Origin: Patescibacteria group bacterium
GTDB taxonomy: Bacteria > Patescibacteriota > Patescibacteriia > Patescibacteriales > Patescibacteriaceae
DNA length: 64,000 bases
Assembly (NCBI GenBank): GCA_028704945.1
Contig: JAQWEL010000001.1
Span: 62,001-126,000 of the forward strand
Direction: 5' to 3'
Shown here in pieces: positions 1 to 7,682 of the stretch (positions within the stretch are counted from its first letter, which is position 1; each line of letters opens with the position of its first letter). Made by a program: the position numbers and the translations under genes. A model generated the notes under the pieces. It saw only the letters and a program-made list of their open reading frames with translations, had not been told where the DNA came from and did not search any database.

Positions 1-1
1 G

Positions 2-976
2 GGTATAACTAGTATTGTTCGCGGTAAAATAGAAAAAGAAGGTTCACTAACCATTAATGCTAAAATTTTAGGCAGCTATATAAACCTATTACCAAATATT
101 AAAACCGAATTGTCTTTTGAAGGATCAAATTTAATTGTGGAAGCTGATAATTATAAAACTAAGATAAACGGAGAATTAGCTGATGATTATCCGTTAATAC
201 CTGATATTAATAGAGATGAATCTTATTTATTAAGCTTAAATGATTTTAAAAATGCAGTTAATTCAGTTATCTTTTCAGTTTCAGCTGATGAAAGTCGCCC
301 AGCTTTATCAGGTATATTTTTAGTAATTGAAGGAGATAAAATGGTTTTAGTCGGTACTGACAGTTATCGTTTAGCAGAAATATCTATTAAATTAAAAGAA
401 AATAATAATACTGGTGATGAAAAAAGGATTATTATACCACTTAAAACTTTAACTGAGTTAGCTAGAATTGCTGGCGGGGATTATTCTGATAATAAAGATA
501 ATGATGACTTAAAAATAATTTTAAATGATAATCAAATAGTTTTTGTTTTTGATAATATTGAAATAGTGTCAAGATTAATCGATGAACGATATCCAGATTA
601 TAAACAGATTATCCCCAATAATAAAAAAACAACCATCTTGATAGATAAAGATGAATTAATGAGAGCAGTTAAAACAAGCGCTATTTTTTCTAAGTCTGGT
701 ATTAATGATGTTATTTTGGATATTAATAGTGAAACTAATGAGTTAACTATTTCGGCTGGGTCAGGCCAAACCGGTGAAAATACTACTAAATTGAAAGTTA
801 AAGTCGATGGTGAAAATAATAGCGTAACTATTAACCATCGTTATTTAATTGATGGTTTAAATAATTTACATTCTTCTATAGTTAAGTTGGAAATTACCGA
901 CTCTAATACTCCTTGTATCTTAAAATCTAATGATATTGAAAATTATTTATACATCATGATGCCAATTAAAAGATAA
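2..976 (+). CDS. dnaN: DNA polymerase III sliding clamp (beta subunit), 5' truncated
   Basis: The beta clamp is the ring-shaped processivity factor that holds the replicative polymerase on DNA. The frame is open from base 2, so the start lies outside the window; the first in-frame TTG at 110 is not the real start. Visible residues cover the end of domain 1 and domains 2 and 3. Family-like patterns are RPALSGIFL and GTDSYRLAE in the middle domain, the stretch SRLIDERYPDYKQIIP, and the C-terminal YLYIMMPIKR, which corresponds to the usual MPxR(L) end that closes the protein-binding pocket. It is followed at once by a strong hairpin, so it ends its transcription unit. The identity is secure from the motifs; the missing N-terminal part cannot be judged. 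Confidence 0.93.
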   Translation, partial: GITSIVRGKIEKEGSLTINAKILGSYINLLPNIKTELSFEGSNLIVEADNYKTKINGELADDYPLIPDINRDESYLLSLNDFKNAVNSVIFSVSADESRPALSGIFLVIEGDKMVLVGTDSYRLAEISIKLKENNNTGDEKRIIIPLKTLTELARIAGGDYSDNKDNDDLKIILNDNQIVFVFDNIEIVSRLIDERYPDYKQIIPNNKKTTILIDKDELMRAVKTSAIFSKSGINDVILDINSETNELTISAGSGQTGENTTKLKVKVDGENNSVTINHRYLIDGLNNLHSSIVKLEITDSNTPCILKSNDIENYLYIMMPIKR

Positions 977-994
977 TTATTTTTAAAATACAGT

Positions 995-1042
995 GATAAT
1001 AAAAGTAGATAGTAATTTAAATTATTATCTACTTTTATTATC
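995..1042. terminator. long hairpin after dnaN
   Basis: A nearly perfect 24-base stem (995-1018 against 1019-1042, with one G-T pair) starts GATAATAAAAGTAG. It is AT-rich and has a T-rich 3' arm. It probably terminates dnaN and isolates the hsp20 promoter that follows. Confidence 0.6.
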
Positions 1043-1070
1043 ATAATAGACTTTGATTAGCTTTTAGGTA

Positions 1071-1081
1071 TGTGCTATAAT
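1071..1081 (+). promoter_or_regulatory. extended -10 promoter of the hsp20-vanW pair
   Basis: TGTGCTATAAT is an extended -10 box. No good -35 is seen. The same 11 bases occur before the genes at 41637 and 47165. Transcription should start near 1088, which makes a GTG start at 1086 unlikely. Confidence 0.65.
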
Positions 1082-1103
1082 ATTTGTGAACAGCAAATTA
1101 TTT

Positions 1104-1508
1104 ATGAGCCTATTTAAAAAAAATAAAGAATTAGATGACAATTTTAATAAATTAGAAAACCATTTGTCTGGTTTTAATTATGAAGAAGGCCAATTAGCCA
1201 TAGACGTATATCAAGCAGATAATAATTTAATTATTAAGTCCACTATTGCAGGAGCCAAGCCTGATGATATTGATATTACTTTATCAGGCGATATACTTAC
1301 TATTAAAGGGCGTCGCGACATGGATGAATATATTGATGCTGGAGATTATTTATATCGCGAGTGTTACTGGGGCCGTTTTTCTAGAACCATTATTTTGCCA
1401 TTTTTAGTTGATGAAGATAATATTAATGTGAAATTAGATCGAGGAGTCTTAACTTTAATTTTACCAAAAGCTGATAACCAAAAAGAGGTAAAGTTGAAAA
1501 TAGAATGA
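1104..1508 (+). CDS. hsp20: small heat shock protein, Hsp20/alpha-crystallin family
   Basis: Small heat shock proteins are ATP-independent chaperones that hold unfolding proteins. The product of about 134 residues has a short lysine- and asparagine-rich N-terminal arm. An alpha-crystallin domain follows from about residue 40 to the end, with the beta strands LAIDVYQADNNLIIKSTIAG and ILTIKGRR, the motif YLYRECYWGRFSRTIILP, and the closing GVLTLILPK pattern (the family's G-V-L hallmark). I chose ATG 1104 because the alternative GTG at 1086 lies where transcription should begin. No Shine-Dalgarno site is evident, in line with the short leaders elsewhere in this window. Its stop overlaps the next start (ATGA), so vanW is probably translationally coupled. 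Confidence 0.92.
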   Translation: MSLFKKNKELDDNFNKLENHLSGFNYEEGQLAIDVYQADNNLIIKSTIAGAKPDDIDITLSGDILTIKGRRDMDEYIDAGDYLYRECYWGRFSRTIILPFLVDEDNINVKLDRGVLTLILPKADNQKEVKLKIE

Positions 1509-3361
1509 GATTTATGATTGAAAAAACTAAACAAATAATTAAAAAAAATCCTATTTATTCAGCCTTGACTTTAAGCGGGATTTTTTTATTATTATTAATA
1601 ATTTTTTTTATTTTTCTTGGCTGGTGGTATGAAGACAAAATTTTTCCAGGAGTTATTTTAGGTAAAGATAAATACGGCGGCAAAATTTTAACTGACGCCC
1701 AATTTAATTTTAAAGAAAGAGCTTCTAATCTGCGTGTCGGTCTTGGAGTTGATTGTGGTGGTCGAAGGATTATAATTGAGCCGGTTGTTGCCAGTAAAGA
1801 TGGTATTGTGGCGGTTGAACTATATACTTTAAACGATCAGGCAACTTGGCAACAATTAATAAGTTTAGGACGTGATGGTAATTTTTTCCATCGTTTAAAA
1901 GAAAGAGTTGGCGGAGTTTTTTCTAATAATCATTTAGAATGGAATGTTAAGGTTAATGAAATAGCTATCGCCGATTATTTAAAAGAAAAATGTTCTGATT
2001 TAGAAAAGCCGGTCAAAGACGCTGATATTTTTTGGCAGGATAGTGGCTGGCAAATATCTGATGAAGTTATTGGCGAAACCTTTGATTATTTGACGGCTGC
2101 TAAAATAATAGCGAACAATTTAAGACAAGGAGAAGCTACGGTCGTTAAAATGGAATTAAGCAAAACCCAACCGCAAATAACCAAGACTGAGTTGGCAACG
2201 ATTCAACCTAGGGTAAATAAAAATGTTTTAGCTGAAAAAATTAACAATACTCAAACGGAGTCGCCTATTAAAAAAATTACGCTTAATTTCGAAGATAAAA
2301 AATGGGAATTATTTGAAAATAATATTAATAATTTTTTAAGCGCAAAATGGATTGATAATAAAATAGTTTTTGATTTTTCAAAAGATAAAATTAGTAGTTA
2401 TTTAAAAGAAAAGGTTTCGCCGCAAATAGATTATCAGGCCGAGCAGCCGAAATTTGAGATGAAAAATGGACGAGCAGCAACCTTTCAACCAGGAAAAAAT
2501 GGACGGGAATTAGATATTAGTTCTTCAACTGTTTCAATTTTAGAAGGACTAAATAATAACACCACTACTATAGATTTAATCGTTAAAGATATAATTGAGG
2601 AAAGTTATAACGAAGAGAGTTTATTAAATGGTATTAAGGAATTGATCGGTACCGGCATCTCGGATTTTTCTGGATCATCAAATAGCCGCCGTCATAATAT
2701 TAAAGTCGGAGCCAATACTATTAATGGTTTGATAATAAAACCGGATGAAGTTTTTTCTTTAGTCGGCGCGCTCGGTAAAATCGATGCCTCATCTGGCTAT
2801 CGGACTGAGCTGGTTATAAAAGAAAATAAAACCGTGCCAGAATATGGCGGTGGTCTTTGTCAAGTAGGCACTACTTTATTTAGAGCAGTTTTTAATTCCG
2901 GTTTACCTGTGATTGAGCGACGCAATCATTCTTATCGCGTTCAATATTATGAACCGGCCGGGACAGACGCCACTATTTACAGCCCATCACCTGATTTTAA
3001 GTTTAAAAACGATACTGGCAATAATTTATTAATTCAAACAAGAATAGAAGGCAACAAAGCTATTTTTGAGTTTTGGGGTACTAAAGACGGTCGCAAAGTA
3101 GAATACACCAAGCCAAAAATTTATAATATTGTCAGGCCACCAGCCGCTAAACTTATTGAAGTTGATACCTTAAAGCCGGGTGTAAAAAAATGCACTGAAA
3201 AAGCTCATAACGGAGCCGACGCTTTTTTTACCTATAAAGTAAGTTATTCAGATGGGAGTGTTAAAGATAAAACTTTTTACTCACACTATGTTCCTTGGCA
3301 AGAAGTTTGTTTAATTGGTAAGGCGCTTGCTAGTACAACGATAGAGATAAAAACAGAGTAA
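1505..3361 (+). CDS. VanW-family cell-envelope protein
   Basis: This 618-residue protein is anchored by one N-terminal membrane helix (about residues 16-42); the rest should be extracytoplasmic. The middle part resembles the repeated putative peptidoglycan-binding domains that usually precede VanW. The VanW domain lies at about residues 395-520, with the recognisable stretches NTINGLIIKPDEVFSLVGAL, YGGGLCQVGTTLFRA, RRNHSYRVQYYEP and GTDATIY. A short strand-rich G5-like tail follows. VanW was first seen in vancomycin-resistance clusters but its reaction is unknown; no vanA-type genes are here, so a general wall role is more likely. It overlaps hsp20 by 4 bases and ends at a bidirectional terminator. 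The family is certain, the function is not. Confidence 0.88.
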   Translation: MRFMIEKTKQIIKKNPIYSALTLSGIFLLLLIIFFIFLGWWYEDKIFPGVILGKDKYGGKILTDAQFNFKERASNLRVGLGVDCGGRRIIIEPVVASKDGIVAVELYTLNDQATWQQLISLGRDGNFFHRLKERVGGVFSNNHLEWNVKVNEIAIADYLKEKCSDLEKPVKDADIFWQDSGWQISDEVIGETFDYLTAAKIIANNLRQGEATVVKMELSKTQPQITKTELATIQPRVNKNVLAEKINNTQTESPIKKITLNFEDKKWELFENNINNFLSAKWIDNKIVFDFSKDKISSYLKEKVSPQIDYQAEQPKFEMKNGRAATFQPGKNGRELDISSSTVSILEGLNNNTTTIDLIVKDIIEESYNEESLLNGIKELIGTGISDFSGSSNSRRHNIKVGANTINGLIIKPDEVFSLVGALGKIDASSGYRTELVIKENKTVPEYGGGLCQVGTTLFRAVFNSGLPVIERRNHSYRVQYYEPAGTDATIYSPSPDFKFKNDTGNNLLIQTRIEGNKAIFEFWGTKDGRKVEYTKPKIYNIVRPPAAKLIEVDTLKPGVKKCTEKAHNGADAFFTYKVSYSDGSVKDKTFYSHYVPWQEVCLIGKALASTTIEIKTE

Positions 3362-3405
3362 AAAAAGAACCTCACGAAATCAGTAATACTATCGTGAGGT
3401 TTTTA
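3361..3405. terminator. bidirectional terminator between vanW and the minus-strand tiny-ORF unit
   Basis: A 10-bp stem (AACCTCACGA at 3368-3377 against TCGTGAGGTT at 3392-3401) is flanked by a T run on the plus strand and an A run (T run on the minus strand). It fits both converging units. Confidence 0.8.
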
Positions 3406-3407
3406 TT

Positions 3408-3440
3408 TTATTGCCAAGGTGAAGCCCTGTTGCGCAACAT
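3408..3440 (-). CDS. tiny ORF MLRNRASPWQ at the end of element 1
   Basis: A fair Shine-Dalgarno site (GAAAGG, 3449-3454) stands 8 bases before the ATG, and the stop lies just ahead of the terminator stem. Ten residues, with SPW near the end. Low certainty. Confidence 0.28.
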   Translation of the reverse strand: MLRNRASPWQ

Positions 3441-3594
3441 AACGGAAACCTTTCGTTGGTTTGGAGTTATTTTAATATCGATTAATTCGCAATTAATTTG
3501 CTTAATTAATACAGACTAATTAATAGGGTTTAGCAAAGAGCCGGTTCGAATTTGTATACCGAAGTTATTTGTAAACCCATCGGTTGCCGGATTG

Positions 3595-3660
3595 TCAATC
3601 GATAATACTGTGTTTCTCTGTGAAAGCGGAAATTGCTCCGGGTGGCCAGATATTTTTCAT
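3595..3660 (-). CDS. small ORF beginning MKNIWPPG (21 residues)
   Basis: GGAGT (Shine-Dalgarno, 3666-3670) is well placed before the ATG. The peptide again has an aromatic residue followed by Pro-Pro (IWPPG), then a polar C-terminal part ending SIID. No membrane segment is present. Product unknown. Confidence 0.4.
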   Translation of the reverse strand: MKNIWPPGAISAFTEKHSIID

Positions 3661-3812
3661 GGTATACTCCATTAAGAAAATTGATAAGAGGTTATTTATA
3701 AGAAGTTTTGAAAAATAGTAACTTAATGACAAGTAAATTTTTTTGTGGCGTTTTATTGGTTTGTTTTTATATTAATAGTCAAGACGCCTTACTTGTGTGT
3801 TTATCTGTTTAT

Positions 3813-3839
3813 TTAAGGTGGTCTGGTCCAGTAATACAT
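3813..3839 (-). CDS. tiny ORF MYYWTRPP with a Shine-Dalgarno site
   Basis: GGAGG (3844-3848) lies 4 bases before the ATG. Like the ORF at 3946-3972 it has exactly 8 sense codons, is rich in aromatic residues and ends Pro-Pro-stop. The parallel length and ending argue against chance. An 8-bp hairpin lies just upstream. Confidence 0.42.
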   Translation of the reverse strand: MYYWTRPP

Positions 3840-3945
3840 GATGCCTCCAAGCTACGATTTTGGAAGTTTTTTCGCATAAGCACAATTAAAGCATATGCGA
3901 ATATTCGGGAGTTGGAATAACCGTAAAACGAGATTCTCGTGTCAG

Positions 3946-3972
3946 TCAGGGTGGGTAGTTGATATAAGGCAT
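3946..3972 (-). CDS. tiny ORF MPYINYPP with a perfect Shine-Dalgarno site
   Basis: AGGAGG (3980-3985 on the minus strand) stands 7 bases before the ATG, which is ideal spacing. The ORF has only 8 codons and ends Pro-Pro-stop, a sequence known to slow termination and to recruit tmRNA in E. coli. Such a site for such a short ORF suggests a regulatory or stalling peptide. A small hairpin, ACGAG/CTCGT, follows the stop. Confidence 0.45.
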   Translation of the reverse strand: MPYINYPP

Positions 3973-4017
3973 AATAAAACCTCCTAAAGTTGTTAATGGG
4001 TAAAATCGGGTAATTAA

Positions 4018-4080
4018 TTATAAATGAACTAAAATCAATCCAAGAGATCGATTTAAGCGGGTAGGCAAGAAAATTTTCAT
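4018..4080 (-). CDS. possible 20-residue ORF coupled to the leader peptide
   Basis: The ATG overlaps the leader stop codon (TGATG), an arrangement typical of termination-reinitiation. The peptide starts MKIFLPTRLNRSLG and ends in a hydrophobic stretch. It overlaps the 3' arm of the leader's closing stem (TGCCT, CCCGCT), so translating it would open that structure. There is no other support, and it may be chance. Confidence 0.22.
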   Translation of the reverse strand: MKIFLPTRLNRSLGLILVHL

Positions 4081-4130
4081 CAGAAATTGTCTAGTCGTAA
4101 CCGGACGTAATCTGACGATAAAATCCCCAT
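4080..4130 (-). CDS. leader peptide of element 1 (16 residues)
   Basis: The ORF reads MGILSSDYVRLRLDNF. The codons TTA CGA CTA for Leu-Arg-Leu match, in the same frame, those of the leader ORFs at 38527-38580 and 41271-41330 (WLRL). The shared frame is the best evidence for translation. No good Shine-Dalgarno site precedes it; the GGGA that serves the other copies lies farther upstream here. RLR resembles the basic-x-basic ribosome-arrest motif of some macrolide leader peptides, but no resistance gene follows, so this is only a lead. Confidence 0.4.
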   Translation of the reverse strand: MGILSSDYVRLRLDNF

Positions 4131-4189
4131 GCTTGTCGTGCCTATCCCGCTAAAAGCGACCTTTTAAATAATTTAAAAAACAATAGATG

Positions 4190-4218
4190 AATATATCATA
4201 TATTTAGAGTATTGTCAA
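4190..4218 (-). promoter_or_regulatory. promoter of element 1
   Basis: TTGACA (4213-4218), a 17-base spacer ending ATATATGA, and TATATT (4190-4195). It belongs to a promoter family seen repeatedly here (TTGAC, then AWATATG next to the -10). The start should be near 4183. Confidence 0.8.
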
Positions 4219-4245
4219 GAGTATTTCTTTGTTAATAAAAAAATA

Positions 4246-4258
4246 GGCTAATTTTAAA
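4246..4258 (-). promoter_or_regulatory. TTTAAAATTAGCC box upstream of element 1
   Basis: On the minus strand this reads TTTAAAATTAGCC and ends 27 bases before the -35. The boxes at 38693 and 41144 have the same spacing to the homologous elements. Candidate operator. Confidence 0.5.
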
Positions 4259-4260
4259 CA

Positions 4261-4290
4261 AAAAACTTCTTATTTTATAAAGAAGTTTTT
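4261..4290. terminator. terminator of uvrA
   Basis: AAAAACTTCTT (4261-4271) pairs with AAGAAGTTTTT (4280-4290). The minus-strand 3' arm is followed by T residues, right after the uvrA stop. Confidence 0.75.
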
Positions 4291-4299
4291 TATATAGTA

Positions 4300-7164
4300 T
4301 TATTTAATTTCCAAGACGTTTTTTAAAAATTTAGCAGTATAGCCTTTACCAGCTTTAGCAAGCTCATGTGGCGTCCCTATGGCCATTATTTCGCCACCAG
4401 CTGCCCCGCCATCAGGCCCAAGATCAATTACCCAATCAACGGACTTAATAACATCTAAGTTGTGTTCGATGATTAGAATAGAGTTACCTTTATCAACTAA
4501 TTTATTTAAAACAGATAATAAACGTTTAATATCTTCAAAGTGAAGGCCTGTTGTTGGTTCATCTAAGATATATAAAGTTTTGCCAGTGGCGCGGCGTGAT
4601 AATTCGGTTGCTAACTTAATACGCTGAGCTTCGCCACCAGAAAGAGTGGTAGCTGATTGGCCGAGTTTAATATAGTTCAAACCGACTTCTGATAAGGCTA
4701 CAAGTTTGGTTGATATGGCTGGAATGTTTTTAAAAAAAGCAGCCGCTTCTTCCACCGTCATAGCTAAAACATCAGCAATAGATTTTTCTTTATAATGGAT
4801 TTCAAGTGTTTCTTTATTATAGCGTTGGCCATGACAAACATCGCATTCAACAAAAACGTCAGGTAAAAACTGCATTTCAATTTTTATCATACCATCACCG
4901 GAACAAGCTTCACAACGTCCGCCAACGACGTTAAAAGAAAATCGACCGGATTGATAACCCTTTAATTTAGCTTCAGGCAAGCTGGCGAATAAGTCTCTAA
5001 TCGGAGTAAACGCTCCGGTGTAAGTGGCTGGATTAGAGCGAGGAGTGCGGCCAATTGGCGATTGATCTATTTCAATGACTTTATCAATATGACTTAAGCC
5101 TTCGATAGATTGATGTTTGCCTGGATTGTCTTTGGCGCGATAAAAATGTTTAGCTAAAGCTTTAGCTAAAATATCAGTCATCAAGGTTGATTTGCCAGAG
5201 CCAGAAACACCAGTGATGGCGACAAATTTTCCTAGCGGTATCTCGACATCGATATTTTTTAAATTATGTTCAGAGGCTCCTAAAATTTTAATTGATTTGC
5301 CATTACCCGGACGATATTTTTTTGGTAAATCTATTTTTTTGGCGCCACTGAGGTATTGACCGGTTAACGAAGCTGGATTTTTCTTTATTTCAGCTGGTGT
5401 GCCTTGGGCGATAATTTTTCCACCGTGTTCTCCGGCGCCTGGTCCGACGTCAATAATATAATCAGATGCTAGCATAGTAGCATCATCATGCTCAACAACG
5501 ATTACAGTATTACCAAGATCGCGTAAATTTTTTAACGAGTCAATTAACTTCGCGTTATCTTTGGAATGAAGGCCAATAGAAGGTTCATCTAAAATGTATA
5601 GAACACCCATTAACGATGAGCCGATTTGGGTGGCTAATCTGATGCGCTGAGCTTCACCGCCTGATAAGGAATTTGATTGGCGATCAAGCGTTAGATAATC
5701 AAGCCCGACATCAGATAAGAATTTTAATCTAGTATTTATTTCTCTTAAGATAGGAGCGGAAATTTTAGTTTGTTTGGCGGTTAAATCGTTTTTAACAGAA
5801 AATTTTTCGAAAAAAATCTTTAAATCGCCGATAGATAATTTAACGACGTCAGCAATCGATTGATTGAATATTTTAACAGCTAAGATTTCAGGCTTTAATC
5901 TTTGTCCAAGACAAATCGGACAAATTAATTCGCGCATATAATCTTCTATCTCACGACGGATATAATCCGAATCTGTTTCACGATAGCGTCTTTCTAAATT
6001 AGAAATAACGCCCTCATAATTTCTGGTTAAAGCGCCTGAGAATTTTGCCGTATCCATATCGAGCGTAAATTCTTTATCGCCAGAACCATAGAGAATAATA
6101 TCTAATTGTTTTTGAGTTAGATTATTAATCGGTGTATTCAAATCAAAGCCATAGTGTGCGGCGACTGCGCCCAATGTTTTTAGACGCCACATTTGGCTAT
6201 TCATATTATTATGCACCCAGGGCTTGATAGCGCCTTGAGCGATAGTCAACTTGCGGTTTAAAATTAAATCAGGATCAATCACTAATTTCAAACCAAGGCC
6301 GGAACATTCTGGGCAAGCGCCGTGCGGGCTATTAAAAGAAAAATTTCTCGGTTCTATTTCCGGTAAAGTTATTTCACATTTTGGACAAGCTAAAAGTTTT
6401 GAAAATATTTTTGTCTTTTTATTTTTTTCTAAAATCATTACTAAACCGTCAGCTAAATCAACGGCTTTTTCAATCGATTCAGTTAATCTAGCCAAGTCAT
6501 CTTTATCTGAGCCGACAACCAAGCGATCAATTACTATTTCCAAGTTGTGTTTTTTTTGTTTATCAATTGCCTTGTCTTCGAATTCTTCCAAAGTTAAAAT
6601 ATCGCCGTCTAAGCGCAGACGCGAAAAACCGGCGCGGATAACACCAGCGACAATTGATTTATGTTCACCTTTTTTGTCTTTAATTATCGGAGCTAAAATA
6701 ATAAGTTCTTCACCGAGGTAATCTTTTTTTATCTTTGAAACTATTTCATCAAGCGCGTAAGGACGGATAATTTGACCGCACTCTGGGCAATGAGGCGTAC
6801 CGACTCGAGCGAATAAGAGTCTGAGATAATCATAAATTTCCGTAACAGTGCCAACGGTTGAACGGGGATTATGAGAAGTTGATTTTTGATCAATGGAAAT
6901 AGCCGGTGATAAACCCTCGATTGAATCAACGTCAGGTTTATCAATCAAGCCGATGAATTGCCTGGCATAAGCAGACAGAGATTCAACATAACGACGTTGA
7001 CCTTCGGCATAGATGGTGTCAAAAGCTAATGATGATTTACCCGAACCTGATAAGCCGGTTATAACAACCAGCTGATCACGAGGAATATCGATATTTATGT
7101 TTTTTAAATTGTGGACTCTAGCTCCGCGGACGCGGATCATAGATTGGTCTATTTTTTTAGCCAT
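4300..7164 (-). CDS. uvrA: excinuclease ABC subunit A
   Basis: UvrA is the ATP-dependent damage-recognition subunit of nucleotide excision repair and works with UvrB and UvrC. At 954 residues it has the family's full length. Two ABC ATPase modules are visible. The first has GLSGSGKSS near residue 40, zinc pairs (HCPECG, CPKCE, CPECSG) and the LSGGEAQRIRLATQIG signature. The second has GVSGSGKST, the zinc finger CEACSGDG...CDVCHG and another LSGGEAQRIKLATE. The UvrA hallmark RYVESLSAYARQFI is present. It stands alone with its own terminator, and the start ATG sits close to the head-to-head ATP synthase region. Nothing is missing. Confidence 0.98.
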   Translation of the reverse strand: MAKKIDQSMIRVRGARVHNLKNINIDIPRDQLVVITGLSGSGKSSLAFDTIYAEGQRRYVESLSAYARQFIGLIDKPDVDSIEGLSPAISIDQKSTSHNPRSTVGTVTEIYDYLRLLFARVGTPHCPECGQIIRPYALDEIVSKIKKDYLGEELIILAPIIKDKKGEHKSIVAGVIRAGFSRLRLDGDILTLEEFEDKAIDKQKKHNLEIVIDRLVVGSDKDDLARLTESIEKAVDLADGLVMILEKNKKTKIFSKLLACPKCEITLPEIEPRNFSFNSPHGACPECSGLGLKLVIDPDLILNRKLTIAQGAIKPWVHNNMNSQMWRLKTLGAVAAHYGFDLNTPINNLTQKQLDIILYGSGDKEFTLDMDTAKFSGALTRNYEGVISNLERRYRETDSDYIRREIEDYMRELICPICLGQRLKPEILAVKIFNQSIADVVKLSIGDLKIFFEKFSVKNDLTAKQTKISAPILREINTRLKFLSDVGLDYLTLDRQSNSLSGGEAQRIRLATQIGSSLMGVLYILDEPSIGLHSKDNAKLIDSLKNLRDLGNTVIVVEHDDATMLASDYIIDVGPGAGEHGGKIIAQGTPAEIKKNPASLTGQYLSGAKKIDLPKKYRPGNGKSIKILGASEHNLKNIDVEIPLGKFVAITGVSGSGKSTLMTDILAKALAKHFYRAKDNPGKHQSIEGLSHIDKVIEIDQSPIGRTPRSNPATYTGAFTPIRDLFASLPEAKLKGYQSGRFSFNVVGGRCEACSGDGMIKIEMQFLPDVFVECDVCHGQRYNKETLEIHYKEKSIADVLAMTVEEAAAFFKNIPAISTKLVALSEVGLNYIKLGQSATTLSGGEAQRIKLATELSRRATGKTLYILDEPTTGLHFEDIKRLLSVLNKLVDKGNSILIIEHNLDVIKSVDWVIDLGPDGGAAGGEIMAIGTPHELAKAGKGYTAKFLKNVLEIK

Positions 7165-7314
7165 AAAATATTATTAATCCAACATAGTATATGCTATTTT
7201 TGCGATTTTGTCGAGTTTGGCAGCTTATTTTTATTATTAGGAAATAAATATTATTACTTTCGTGTATTAATGTATTTCTTGTTAAGAGGATTATTTAATT
7301 TTTATTTTCAAAGG

Positions 7315-7342
7315 TTGACTTTTTAAAAATATTGGATTATAA
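7315..7342 (+). promoter_or_regulatory. promoter of the ATP synthase operon
   Basis: TTGACT (7315-7320), 16-base spacer, TTATAA (7337-7342), about 50 bases before the first gene of the operon. Confidence 0.6.
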
Positions 7343-7391
7343 AAAATAGTAGATAACTAAGGATTTTATCGCCTTAGATTGTTTTTGCACT

Positions 7392-7676
7392 ATGCTTAAA
7401 AATTCCGATGAAAAAAATCCAGCTTGGTGGGTAGAACCGATGGGAATTGCTTATCGCTTGTCCGGATGGTTGATTTTTCCGATTTTGATGGGAATTTTTG
7501 TTGGTAAGTGGTTAGACAAAAAAATGTCTGCAGAACCATGGGGTTTTTTAGGCATGATGGGTTTTTCTTTTATTATAACTATGACAGGGTTAATTTATCA
7601 ATCTTCAAAAGAATTTGCTAAGTTTAGCCAAAAAAATGATAAAAAAGTAGAACCTGATAAATCGGTTAAGGACTAA
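7392..7676 (+). CDS. AtpZ/AtpI-like small membrane protein
   Basis: This 94-residue protein has two membrane helices (about 22-42 and 52-72) and a charged tail. The GLxWxxG-like context with GKWLDKK between the helices matches the small proteins that open many atp operons and are thought to help c-ring assembly or magnesium handling. Position directly before atpB is the strongest evidence. The N-terminus (KNPAWWVEPMG after a few residues) lacks a cleavable signal. Only 6 bases separate it from atpB, so the two are likely cotranslated. Confidence 0.75.
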   Translation: MLKNSDEKNPAWWVEPMGIAYRLSGWLIFPILMGIFVGKWLDKKMSAEPWGFLGMMGFSFIITMTGLIYQSSKEFAKFSQKNDKKVEPDKSVKD

Positions 7677-7682
7677 AAAAAT

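Larger units (their letters stand above)
3362..4183 (-). ncRNA. candidate polycistronic tiny-peptide RNA (element 1)
   Basis: This stretch of about 900 bases has no conventional gene. On the minus strand it forms a complete unit. A near-consensus promoter (4190-4218) is followed by a leader whose ends pair (AGCGGG and AGGCA near 4149-4137 with TGCCT and CCCGCT near 4066-4054). Inside is an inner hairpin, TCGTCAGA with TCTGATGA. Then come several tiny ORFs, some with strong Shine-Dalgarno sites (3980-3985, 3844-3848, 3667-3670), and a hairpin TTCGCATA/TATGCGAA near 3904-3874. The unit ends at the terminator at 3361-3405. The leader shares GGGATAG, GCATG, ATCGT, GGTTACGACT and ATTTCT, in this order, with the elements at 38.6 and 41.2 kb. 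The plus-strand 70-codon ORF here looks accidental. That it is transcribed and translated is inference. Confidence 0.55.

Noticed and set aside
3481-3560. 16-codon minus-strand ORF starting MGLQITSVYKF
   Set aside because: No Shine-Dalgarno site and none of the aromatic-Pro-Pro features of its neighbours.
3708-3920. 70-codon plus-strand ORF in the vanW-uvrA gap
   Set aside because: No Shine-Dalgarno site, composition unlike neighbouring proteins, and it lies antisense to a better-supported minus-strand unit.
4080-4130. Macrolide-resistance leader peptide (RLR motif)
   Set aside because: No methyltransferase or efflux gene follows; only tiny ORFs do. The motif likeness alone is too weak.
3362-4183. 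RNase P RNA or 6S RNA as the identity of element 1
   Set aside because: The conserved RNase P motifs (GAGGAAAGTCC, ACAGAAA) are absent, and the strong Shine-Dalgarno sites with short ORFs point to a messenger.
6251-6721. 156-codon ORF opposite uvrA
   Set aside because: Fully inside a secure gene, without its own signals.
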